Shown one piece after another: positions 1-8,064 of a DNA stretch of 64,000 nucleotides (position 1 is the first letter of the stretch; each line of letters opens with the position of its first letter). The translations under genes and the position numbers were made by a program. The DNA lies in the NCBI GenBank assembly GCA_022457155.1, contig JAJGOT010000258.1, positions 556,501 through 620,500 on the forward strand, given 5' to 3'. The DNA is from Cladopsammia gracilis (taxonomy: Eukaryota > Cnidaria > Anthozoa > Scleractinia > Dendrophylliidae). Below the pieces are notes generated by a model that made no database searches, was not told the DNA's origin, and saw only the letters and a program-made list of their open reading frames with translations.

Positions 1-129
1 ATTGTATTGTTTGTTGTCATCTAAAATTAACTCAGGAATGAACTTTGTAGTGAAATTACCTGGTTTATTATTTTGGTTTTGTTTTTTAGCATCTATTGAT
101 TTGAAAACTAAAACTCTATTTACATTCAT
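1..129 (-). CDS. N-terminus of a probable viral capsid protein (partial)
   Basis: A reading frame of 43 codons starts with ATG at base 129 and runs leftwards out of the window without a stop. Only the first residues are visible; they include the short stretch FTTKFIPEL followed by an acidic DDNKQY segment. From memory, this style of N-terminus occurs in penton or capsid-like proteins of cnidarian Polinton-like elements, which form part of the icosahedral shell. That family link is recollection, not something the 43 residues prove. It lies on the same strand as the next gene (134-1240), with almost no gap, so the two are probably co-expressed. The neighbouring ATPase and tail-fibre-like genes fit a virion-structure module. 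The rest of the gene lies outside the window. Confidence 0.4.
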   Translation of the reverse strand, partial: MNVNRVLVFKSIDAKKQNQNNKPGNFTTKFIPELILDDNKQYN

Positions 130-133
130 TATA

Positions 134-1240
134 TTATATGCTTATATATTTATTGTATAATTTCTCATGCATTGTTCTGTCAATGGCCCCTATTTTCAAT
201 AATTCATCATTGATTTGTGATAAGTCATTTCGCAACACTGGACTATTGTTTCCAGCTACCATTGAACCAATTATTATTTTCATACGATCAGCCAATTGCT
301 TTGGATCTTGATAATACATAACACTTGATCCAATCATTCTGGACTTACCAGATGATTTGTGTGGCCCAATATTACTGAGCATATTAAGATCGTTAAAAAT
401 CTTTACAGCATTCAGACTGTAGTTTGTTTTGGGATTATATATTTTAGTTAGCATATTTATGAGTGATTTATCAGCATCAGCTTCATAAACCAATTTACCA
501 CCATGATATGCATTCAGCTTCATTTCATTCATCAATTTTGAGACATCAATAAGAAGGCCACCATATTGATTACCATTTATTTTGAAAGCATTTCTTTTTG
601 GCTGTTTATATATTCGAATACCCTCACCTGTTTGTTGATACTCGAACGACTTTAATACGTCTGAGATCTTATCCCTATATTTTCGAAGAATGCCTATTTC
701 ATTATCATATTCCGTCTTAACTTCTTTACTCTTGCCCCTTTTATTTCTACCCAATTCCTTTGCTAATTCCGCAGATTTTTCCTTTTCTTCCAATAATTTT
801 TGGGGAGTCAATGATAATAATTGTGAGGGCATTGCCAAATTGTTTTTGTTTAAAACAATTTTATCATCTTCATTAAATCGGTTATCAATATTAAAATATG
901 TCGGATCTTTTCTTGATTTTTGTTCTGGTTGGTAATCTATTTGGGGCAGCTCATGTTGTAATGTTATTATGTCTTTATTCCATTCAATTATATCCTGAAA
1001 TCCCTTTGTTAAAGCTAATTGATTTTCCCGTAGTTGTCCAATTAGTTGATCCTGTTTCTTATCTGTTTTTTCTGTTTTTCAATCAATGGCTCTCGTAATG
1101 TCTTAAATTAATCACTCATTACAATATCACGCCCTCCTTCCTTATTTTTTACTTCATTTTTTGATTCAGTAACTGCTTTGACAATTTTATAGCTATCATA
1201 TTCTGAATCAGCATATTTTTTTAATTCTGTCAATATTCAT
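134..1240 (-). pseudogene. Broken viral structural-type gene, charged N-terminal half
   Basis: The 3' two-thirds (134-838 and beyond) is a clean frame of at least 234 residues. The N-terminal half is rich in Lys, Glu and Gln (probably coiled coil) and the C-terminal half looks globular. Reading upstream on the minus strand, the same protein continues to an ATG at about 1240 but is interrupted near 1066-1071 (run of six T on the plus strand), by an in-frame stop at 1108-1110, and near 1216-1222 (run of seven T). I do not recognise a named domain. Proteins with similar C-terminal halves recur in cnidarian PLV-like elements next to the capsid gene (memory), so a virion or assembly role is a reasonable guess. 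Two of three breaks are in homopolymers, so part of the damage may be assembly error. Confidence 0.55.
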
Positions 1241-1267
1241 TATATAAAATATGTTACATAATTTATC

Positions 1268-1350
1268 TGTCGAAATGACACTTATCTTTAAAAATATGTG
1301 TAAAAACAACACTTATATTTATAAATATGTGTGAAAACAACACTTATATT
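1268..1350. repeat. Tandem ~35-bp repeats between divergent viral genes
   Basis: About two and a half imperfect units containing ACACTTAT and AATATGTGT motifs occupy the space between the divergent gene starts at 1240 (minus) and 1403 (plus). The position suggests a shared two-way promoter or replication element; no function is shown by the sequence alone. Confidence 0.6.
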
Positions 1351-1352
1351 TA

Positions 1353-1365
1353 TTATCTAACATAT
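1353..1365 (+). promoter_or_regulatory. Candidate viral promoter motif upstream of the ATPase
   Basis: TTATCTAACATAT lies about 40 bp before the ATPase start codon. Near-identical AT-rich words precede the other genes of the element (see 3958, 4390 and, on the minus strand, 5461). The repeated placement is seen; promoter function is inferred. Confidence 0.4.
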
Positions 1366-1402
1366 TTGTATATGAAAATTCCGAATTACGATACAAATAG
1401 AA

Positions 1403-2008
1403 ATGGTGAATCAAAAAAAAAGATTAAACAATTTTTTAGACGAAGATTTTAGAATGATTATTACAGGACAAAGTCGATGTGGAAAGACAAATGCTCTTAT
1501 GCATATGTTAAGAACACCACTGATGTATTATGATAAGATATATTTATACACACCAAATCATCATCAGGAAAAAATACAAGATCTACAAACATTGATGAAT
1601 AAAATATCTGATAAGGTTGGTTATCCTGTATTAGAAATTGGATCATCTGATGATATTAAAGACACTTCAGAATATCCCAACAACAACCGTAAAATTGTCA
1701 TTTTTGATGATCTAATTAATGCACCTGATAAAATACAAAATAAAATTGCCAACAACTTCACAGATGGACGCCATCATAAGATAAGCCCAATTTATTTAAG
1801 CCAGAGTTACTATGATATTCCGCAGAAACTTAGATTAAACTGCAGTCATATGATGTTGTACCCACCTACTACCAAAAACCATTTGAATCTCATTGCCAAA
1901 GAAAACTTAATAGACCCTGGTTTGTTCAATAAATTAGGACCCTATGAATTTCTGTTTGTGGACAAAGAAAATAAAAGTGTGAAGAAGAATTTTGATGAAG
2001 TAATCTAA
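1403..2008 (+). CDS. A32/FtsK-type genome-packaging ATPase
   Basis: This intact 201-residue protein has a Walker A loop GQSRCGKT at residues 22-29 and a Walker B strand KIVIFDD at 97-103 with tandem Asp. A probable sensor Gln134 lies in the YLSQS strand. The order and spacing match the packaging ATPases of poxvirus A32, virophage and Polinton-type elements, which drive double-stranded DNA into preformed capsids; the length is slightly short for the family but complete. It starts with ATG after the tandem-repeat spacer and ends 18 bp before the tail-fibre-like gene, suggesting a transcription unit. Unlike its neighbours it has no frame break. A related P-loop helicase is the main alternative, but the short length and the viral neighbours favour packaging. 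Confidence 0.85.
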   Translation: MVNQKKRLNNFLDEDFRMIITGQSRCGKTNALMHMLRTPLMYYDKIYLYTPNHHQEKIQDLQTLMNKISDKVGYPVLEIGSSDDIKDTSEYPNNNRKIVIFDDLINAPDKIQNKIANNFTDGRHHKISPIYLSQSYYDIPQKLRLNCSHMMLYPPTTKNHLNLIAKENLIDPGLFNKLGPYEFLFVDKENKSVKKNFDEVI

Positions 2009-2026
2009 TGTAATATCATAATATAG

Positions 2027-3951
2027 ATGGGCATATTTAATAACCTCAAGAAATTCACAAATATTAACATTTCTGAATATATTAGAATCATTACCCAAAA
2101 AATTCAAGCAAGTAGTGGACCCAAGTTGGATGCAAACAATAACTATGATATGCAAGGTAAAAAAATAGTAAATATAGGACAAGTTACTGGCTTGGATGAG
2201 GTTGTCGATTTCAAATTCGTTAGAAATACATTCGTCAGCAAACATCTGCCGTTAGTTACAGGAAATCTTGATATGAAAAACAATAATATAAGAAATTTAA
2301 AAACACCAATTTTAGAAAAAGATGCTGTGAACAAAGAGTATTCAGATACTCATTATTTAAGGTTGGATGGAACAACTCATATGACTGCATGTTTGGATCT
2401 GCGAGGAAATAAATTAATTCTACCTGGAGAAATTGATATGGATCGAAAACTGATCACAAATATGGATACGGATGAAAACAATGATCTTTCTGCGGTGAAT
2501 ATGGTAACTTTGAAAAATGCGATTCAAAAAAATACAACCTAGTTCAAGTTTGAATATATCTAAAAATATTGACCTCCAAGAGAAATACAATGTCATCCAA
2601 TCAAAACAACAAACATGGCATGATTTGGGAGCACATTATAACAATCTAGTTTCTTACAATGATGTCAAAAATATATTCTTATCCCGTAAAGAATTGTTCC
2701 TATGGAGAATTCAATTGATATGAACAACCACGTGATATATAATGTTCAAACCCCAACTGTAAGCGATATGGCTACGAATAAAGGTTATGTTGATACACAT
2801 TTAAACGAAAAATTAGACAAAACGATTTCCAGCGATCTTGATATGCAAAGTTATAAAATTAATAATTTAGCAACACCTAAACCAAATGAGAATGGCGCTG
2901 CCGTAAATGTTTCATTCTTCAACGCCGAACTCAATGATTCTAATATAAACATGTATACACGAATAACAGACGATTATAAGAGTTATGTGAACAAGTCACA
3001 CATAACTTCCTCTACTGCAGAAAAAGACGTTTTCAGGTACCTGATGGAAGATGTGAACGAGAGCTCGTCAGAGAGTAATATTGTTGTTAATGGAATCATC
3101 AATTTTGTATCAAGCCCACACAAAATCAATAAGAAAGCCTATGATATAACTCTTACGACAGACAATAACGATGCGTTCAGGTCAAGGATAGGTTTTAATG
3201 CATACAAACTTCCTCAAGGTGAGTACACTATGGTGATTGAGTTTTTCGTTCCAGATAAAGCTCACATTAGTTCGACATCTGTCAATGTTGTCTCATCAGT
3301 TCTTAATATCGGACAGCAAACTACAAAGATATTCAACACTGAAGGATATACAAAAAGCATTGTTCATTTACATAAGTATCAGGTATCTCCACCTGAATAT
3401 ATTATGATAGATCTTCATGGAAGTATATCGAAAGGGAATACGAAAAAAGCACATCTAATCGTTTATGGTGTTCAAGGTCAAGTCTCAAGTGTTGATCCAG
3501 ATGTATTTGATACTGTTTATGTAATTGAGGGCGGAAAAACGGTTATGGAGACCGATACTGATATGAATGGTAGAAACCTAATTGGTTTACCAAAACTCAT
3601 ATTTTTAGGCAATTATATGAAAAATAAGAACAGTTATGATATCATATTCAACGGTTCATTATCTTTTATTGCATTAATCAATTTGAAACTTATAAAATTA
3701 TGGCTGATGATATTGGACGATAAACCGCCTGAAGAATATGAAAAAATGTTTATATTAATTCATAACACTTCGTTCGCTCCGCAGAATTGGGAAAAACATC
3801 AAATAAAATTTTATACACTTTCAATATATCAACATCAGTTATCAATTTCAGGGAAGATGCAGACATACAAATCAAATTGATATCATTTGATGATGACATT
3901 ACATTTGCACCTTATGATTGCCATATCAGTGCACTTTTTGAAGAGTTTTAA
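2027..3951 (+). pseudogene. Phage-tail-fibre-like gene with frame breaks
   Basis: Three overlapping frames together read as one long protein. The N-terminal part (2027-2542) and the middle (2702 onward) carry repeats of the type D-M-x-N-x-I-x-N, then a short TP segment, then a K-x-Y motif about 15 residues later. These repeats are typical of phage tail-fibre and short-tail-fibre shafts, which form trimeric receptor-binding needles. The C-terminal half (about 3000-3950) has no such repeats and may be the globular head. The frame changes near 2524-2531 (run of seven A), near 2686-2690, and near 3789-3795 (run of five A); the true C-terminus appears to lie in the frame ending at 3951. It could be a decayed copy or a gene damaged by homopolymer miscalls. 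A fibre on the capsid vertex is the inferred role. Confidence 0.65.
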
Positions 3952-3957
3952 TATATA

Positions 3958-3972
3958 ATTATCTAATATATT
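3958..3972 (+). promoter_or_regulatory. Candidate viral promoter motif
   Basis: ATTATCTAATATATT ends 15 bp before the start codon at 3988 and matches the motif upstream of the ATPase gene. Inferred from recurrence. Confidence 0.4.
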
Positions 3973-3987
3973 GATATATATATATAA

Positions 3988-4389
3988 ATGGCAATTCTCA
4001 CACAGTCAATTAATTTTTGTAATAAATTTTTCACAGCCCAAAAAACCCTACATCCTAATACAAAAGATGAAATATTAAAATCGGCTTTAATGTATCAATT
4101 TTTGTATGTAAACTATTTGAATGAGTCAATATCGTTTAACCAAATATTAGAAAAACACCCTGACATTGGATTAATAGGACCAGGTTATTGTACTATAAAC
4201 ACCAAATACCAATTTTTAATTAAACATGCTATTTTTCATGATGCATTTGGAAGATTTTACAATGACTATGAAAAGGGGCCTGGATACACATATTACTGCC
4301 TTTCATTGCCTAAAAAAATAAAAAGATCTCCAATAATGGGCCAAATAAGTTGTGTATTATATTGTCTTCTTTCAAATCCTAAAATATAA
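3988..4389 (+). CDS. Small unknown protein of the viral element (133 aa)
   Basis: An intact frame with ATG start and TAA stop, preceded by the recurring AT-rich motif and followed after 20 bp by the next gene. The protein is rich in aromatic residues (Tyr and Phe), has no clear membrane segment and no motif I recognise. It begins with a helical region and has a Gly-Pro pair (LIGPGYC) near residue 66. Its place between the fibre-like gene and a membrane protein suggests a minor structural or accessory role, but no function can be assigned from sequence alone. The clean frame among broken neighbours suggests it is a real gene. Confidence 0.6.
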   Translation: MAILTQSINFCNKFFTAQKTLHPNTKDEILKSALMYQFLYVNYLNESISFNQILEKHPDIGLIGPGYCTINTKYQFLIKHAIFHDAFGRFYNDYEKGPGYTYYCLSLPKKIKRSPIMGQISCVLYCLLSNPKI

Positions 4390-4409
4390 TTATCCAAATA
4401 TCTAATATA
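4390..4409 (+). promoter_or_regulatory. Candidate viral promoter motif
   Basis: TTATCCAAATATCTAATATA abuts the start codon at 4410 and contains the ATCTAATATA core shared with the site at 3958. Confidence 0.4.
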
Positions 4410-4892
4410 ATGACTAAAACAGATATATTTAACTGGAACCATATTTCAGATAAACTATCAAAAGAAGAAATTAATGAATTAAAAGCCTATTATCGCACAT
4501 ACCATAGGACATGTTGGGCTTTCAAGCAGGCTTTAAAATCTTATAAAAAATGGAAACTATTAGGCAACTCACTATCTATTATTTTCGCATCTGGCGGTAT
4601 AGCTTCTTCTATAGCAACTGGTGGTGTGGGTCTAGTTGCTATCAGTACATCAGCACTGTTAATTCAAGGGTGGATGAAGCATAAAAACCTCGATCTTAAA
4701 ATTCAAAATTGTACATATGCTTACCAGAGCTATCAACATATTACAATAGCCATTAAAGATATGCTTAGAAGTGGAGATTTCAATCCTACAGCTTTACATA
4801 CAAATTTCAACTATGTAGATAATTTTGTCATAGACATCAGTCCCATCATTGATAAGTACCTAAAAAAATATGATAAACTGTTTATTGATTAA
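4410..4892 (+). CDS. Small protein with a membrane hairpin (160 aa)
   Basis: An intact 160-residue frame. Residues 1-48 are a charged helical segment with many Tyr, Trp and Lys. Residues about 50-87 are two hydrophobic, Gly/Ala/Ser-rich stretches separated by a GG pair, consistent with a two-helix membrane hairpin. The remainder is helical and polar. Similar small proteins recur in cnidarian genomes (memory) but I know no assigned function. Within a PLV it could insert in an inner capsid membrane or lyse host membranes; both are inference. Its stop codon overlaps the 3' end of the convergent transcription-factor gene by 11 bp, so the two genes share a compact tail-to-tail end. Confidence 0.6.
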   Translation: MTKTDIFNWNHISDKLSKEEINELKAYYRTYHRTCWAFKQALKSYKKWKLLGNSLSIIFASGGIASSIATGGVGLVAISTSALLIQGWMKHKNLDLKIQNCTYAYQSYQHITIAIKDMLRSGDFNPTALHTNFNYVDNFVIDISPIIDKYLKKYDKLFID

Positions 4893-5451
4893 TAATAGAT
4901 TTGATTTTGTCTCCTATCAATGATTTAACATCTTTCCAATATTCATCATATATTCTTGCTGTTTTTTTAGATTTTGAAAGTGGAATAAATTTATATTCTA
5001 TTGCCAAAATTCTAAATATCTGCCTCAAAATGAATTTAATACTAATCACACGTTTACGGCAATTGTTAACCTGTGATAATACTTCATCAATTAAAGCGAA
5101 TATGCTCAGGATTTTCTTTCTATTATTATTACTGATTTGTATATTATTCTTTTGTTCTATATCATTGATTACGTTTAGAATATGATATTTCCGATGATAT
5201 ACCGATTTTCGCCGTATTTTACATATATTCTCATAAAAATCGATATAACCAGGCACTAAATCATAAGAGTCTACCACACCACAATTTTTACAAACATTCA
5301 TTCCATTGTCATTAAACATATCGTTTTTATCACAACATGATTCAACAACTTCCGTATTTCTAACAACATCTGCTAATCGTTGGTCACAAAAGGGGCAGGT
5401 TAACTCTTCTGTATTCTTAAATTCGTCATGAATTCCCAAATTACAATTCAT
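4882..5451 (-). CDS. VLTF3-like viral late transcription factor
   Basis: This intact 189-residue protein has an N-terminal Cys-rich zinc region (CPFC at 19-22, CC at 39-40, CKNC at 54-57) and a YHRKYH motif at 85-90. A helical C-terminal domain follows, ending in a segment (about 139-175) with the pattern I-L-R-Q-I-F ... I-P-L-S-K-S. That layout matches the poxvirus late transcription factor 3 family, known mostly from nucleocytoplasmic large DNA viruses, where it directs transcription of late genes. Presence here points to virus-encoded control of late gene expression, in line with the shared AT-rich motifs upstream of the structural genes. It is transcribed towards the membrane-hairpin gene. 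A plain zinc-ribbon TFIIB-like protein is the alternative, but the conserved C-terminal pattern favours VLTF3. Confidence 0.75.
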   Translation of the reverse strand: MNCNLGIHDEFKNTEELTCPFCDQRLADVVRNTEVVESCCDKNDMFNDNGMNVCKNCGVVDSYDLVPGYIDFYENICKIRRKSVYHRKYHILNVINDIEQKNNIQISNNNRKKILSIFALIDEVLSQVNNCRKRVISIKFILRQIFRILAIEYKFIPLSKSKKTARIYDEYWKDVKSLIGDKIKSIINQ

Positions 5452-5460
5452 TCTATACTA

Positions 5461-5474
5461 TTATATAAGATAAT
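5461..5474 (-). promoter_or_regulatory. Candidate promoter motif of the VLTF3-like gene
   Basis: On the minus strand ATTATCTTATATAA sits 9 bp before the ATG at 5451, differing by one or two bases from the motifs upstream of the plus-strand genes. Confidence 0.4.
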
Positions 5475-5507
5475 ATTTTTAAAACAATAGCGAACATATA
5501 AAAATCG

Positions 5508-5521
5508 GCTAACGCGTTAGC
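5508..5521. repeat. Perfect palindrome GCTAACGCGTTAGC
   Basis: A 14-bp perfect palindrome at the start of the non-coding region of the viral element. It contains an ACGCGT core also present in the three longer palindromes downstream. Confidence 0.7.
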
Positions 5522-5574
5522 GATATTTTAATAGAACAAAAATAGTCAGCAGGGAAAGTCCCATAACATCACTA

Positions 5575-5909
5575 TTTCCCACGCGTGGGAAACGAATTTT
5601 AAGATAAGAAAACAATAGCATTGGATGACATCATTTCATAGGGAAACCCCCTGTTTTTTCGAGAATGTCACACACGAATAGTTCCATCCTGTTTACAGTC
5701 TAATATTATCAGTTGAAAAAGGTTTTTTCCCTTCCCAATGGAAACAAAAGAGAACAATGGCAAGCCATCCTGTTTCCTCACAATAAATACTCCCACGCGT
5801 GGGAAACTATCTTTGTTCCATTGCATAGATGTTATTTTTAATCCAAATGCTAATCATGGAAGCTGTCATAAAATGTGATGAGACAATAAATATTCCCACG
5901 CGTGGGAAA
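5575..5909. repeat. Three copies of CCCACGCGTGGGAAA palindrome
   Basis: Copies at 5575-5592, 5791-5806 and 5893-5909. The first is an 18-bp perfect palindrome; the last two share an identical flank beginning CAATAAATA. Regular reuse of a palindrome in an otherwise gene-free end region is typical of sites bound by a dimeric initiator or regulator. The ACGCGT core also equals the yeast MCB cell-cycle box, which may be chance. Confidence 0.75.
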
Positions 5910-6150
5910 CTGAACCACTACAAACAAGAGTGGAAGGCATAATATTTCACACACCTTTGATATCACTGATAGATAAACAGCGTTTTATTGAGTTTAGAAC
6001 AGGCCTGGCAAAGTTGAGCGATCTTGTAAAGTTAAATCAAACCCCATAATATGTTGAAAATATTTTCTCTCGTGATCTGAAACAATAGCTATAGTGATGA
6101 CTCATTTCATAGGGGGCTTCCCCTGTTTTTCCGAGAATTGTGTCACGCAA
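5620..6150. repeat. Diverged direct repeat in the viral non-coding end
   Basis: A ~45-bp segment near 5620-5672 (CATTTCATAGGG ... CCCCTGTTTTT ... CGAGAAT) recurs near 6100-6150 in the same orientation. The intervening sequence has no reading frame I can support. Confidence 0.6.
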
Positions 6151-6167
6151 AGGATTCTATTATGTGG

Positions 6168-6300
6168 AATCACGCAATGAAATAAACGCAAAGGAAATCA
6201 CGCAATGGAATAAACGCACTTTGTTTTTTATAAAACATATAGTTTAATTATTTTATGAAAACATATAGTTTAATTATTTTATGGAAACATATAGTTTTCC
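6168..6300. repeat. Two short tandem arrays
   Basis: Two units of AATCACGCAATG plus ATAAACGCA (6168-6219) are followed by two and a half units of an ATATAGTTTAATTATTTTAT repeat (6237-6300). They lie inside the non-coding end of the viral element. Confidence 0.7.
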
Positions 6301-6354
6301 AAAAACTGGTTTACATTAAATGGAAACAAAAAAACTGGTTACCATCATATGGAA

Positions 6355-6429
6355 AGTAGTATAGAGTTGGGTTGGTATCAGATCAAAAATAATTATTTTT
6401 GGTCTGGTGCCCCCAACTCTTATACTACT
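6355..6429. repeat. 75-nt hairpin, possible right end of the viral element
   Basis: AGTAGTATAGAGTTGGG (6355-6371) is mirrored by CCCAACTC-T-TATACTACT (6412-6429). The inner arms also pair with GT wobbles, around an AATAATT loop. Base composition and coding style change just after it, so it may mark the element's right end, but no TSD could be matched because the left end lies outside the window. Confidence 0.6.
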
Positions 6430-7440
6430 CACACAGGGTCTCGGCTTGAATCTCTTAACCTAATTCCGAAATTCTACCCGGTAATTACTTGTTTCGGATA
6501 TCACTGGATATCATAGTCTTTTCTATGACCCACCATCCAAATGATGATAAGATGTAAGGAAAACAAAAACCGTCTAGAGGGTTCGGGGTTCCCGACCAGG
6601 AGGGAGCGACTTCAACACGTCTGAGAGCAGAACGTCCTGGAGATCGATTTTATCCCACAACCAAGACAAAATCAAGTTACATTCAGCGTGCTTTTCCAAG
6701 TTGCCCAAGTTGTCAGATCTTTATGAATTCCCCCTGCCACCAACTTCTCAAGGTCGCGAAGGCCTGGAGTAGACAAGGGGGGGGGGGGGGGGTTCACACT
6801 GCTTAATACTTCCTCAATTGAGGGCTGTGGCGTTGCTCCTCCCTGACCAGGGTTTTCATCCATAGACACCCATGCAACCGGGTTTTTAGTAGACAACTTG
6901 CTACCAAACTCAGGGTCCAAAACTTCCCAAAGATGAATCTTAAATTTGGTACACTCGTCCACCCGACGACGTTTAGTACTAGAAGTTTAGAAAAAGCAAC
7001 TTTGAAAAACAAAGCTACGAATCGACCCAAAAATAACGCTACATGGCAAGCAAACCAACAGAAAAAGACAAATATAATTCACGACCACTTTATTAACAAG
7101 TACCCAGATACTGAATAAAGAAATCTATGAACGGAAATCCCTGATCAGGAGGGAGCGACTACCACGCCCACGTGAAAGTGGAACGCAACAAAGGCAGCCC
7201 AGGAAATAAGGCGAGCCAATGCGAGTTACTCTCCCTAACCCTAGATAAATTTTATAAAAATGAGAGATAGACTACATTAACAACATACAATCAAAGACAA
7301 TTTACTATCACTGTAACACAATTAATTAACAGTCTTGGGCTTGTCCCAGGCCAGAGCGATTCTCCATATCTCATTAATAACAATTCCCAGGGTAGAATAT
7401 TACACTATCAGCAGAGGTATAGAACCCATGGAAGCAATAC
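6430..7440. other. Unassigned stretch with a repeated GGGAGCGACT segment
   Basis: A ~30-bp segment containing CAGGAGGGAGCGACT occurs at about 6590 and 7142 in direct orientation. A 96-residue minus-strand frame (6672-6962) includes a run of prolines created by a poly-G tract. I do not recognise it and the adjacent frames are short. This may be a degraded repeat or gene fragment. Confidence 0.3.
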
Positions 7441-7665
7441 TTTTGCAAATTACCACTTGAAACCGTTCAAATTCATTTTATGCTTGGCGCGTCCGCTATA
7501 CGACTTTTCAGTTTCGCTGCAGCCACTAGCTTGACAAGCGGGGCAAATACATTGTGTCTGATCACAGTTTTTCTGCCAACAAAAACTTTATTATTTACGA
7601 AAAATAAAGTGACAGTTTTTTGTAAATGGGTAGCCAAATTTGGGCTCCTATGTCGTTCTTAGTGG
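7440..7665 (-). repeat. Dispersed repeat, inverted copy of 25300-25530
   Basis: The reverse complement of about 220 bp here aligns by eye with 25300-25530, including the shared segment GCTAGTGGCTGCAGCGAAAC. Both copies keep a short open frame but with different endings, so it is treated as a repeat family and not a gene. Confidence 0.7.
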
Positions 7666-7745
7666 ACCCGTGATTTGGATTCGGAAAAATTCAACGACAT
7701 AAAGGAACGACTTCTTTGAAACTCCCACTTTATTTTATCACATTT

Positions 7746-7789
7746 CTGTCGGTAATTGAGGACTCTCCCCAGTCCTCAATTACCGACAG
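7746..7789. repeat. Perfect 19-bp stem hairpin
   Basis: CTGTCGGTAATTGAGGACT is followed, after a CTCCCC loop, by its exact reverse complement. It is isolated from any other recognised element; it could be a remnant MITE or a transcribed hairpin. Confidence 0.8.
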
Positions 7790-8064
7790 TGTTTATTAGA
7801 GTTGTAATCTCCTGTGGTGTAATTTGTTTTGATACGTAACGCAAAAAGAGCCATGTAAAACCAAATTTTATTCGTTTTGTTATTAAAAACTAGTCATAGC
7901 ACAAAAACGTAAACTTCACATTTTTTAAAGATTAATTAAAATGCTATTACATGTTCATTGGTACATTAATAAAAGAAGTCATACCTTCAAGTCCTTGAAT
8001 TTTTCCGAATCCACTGAGTCACATTGCGTAATTACTTTTCACACTCAATTGAAAACTGCTCTAT

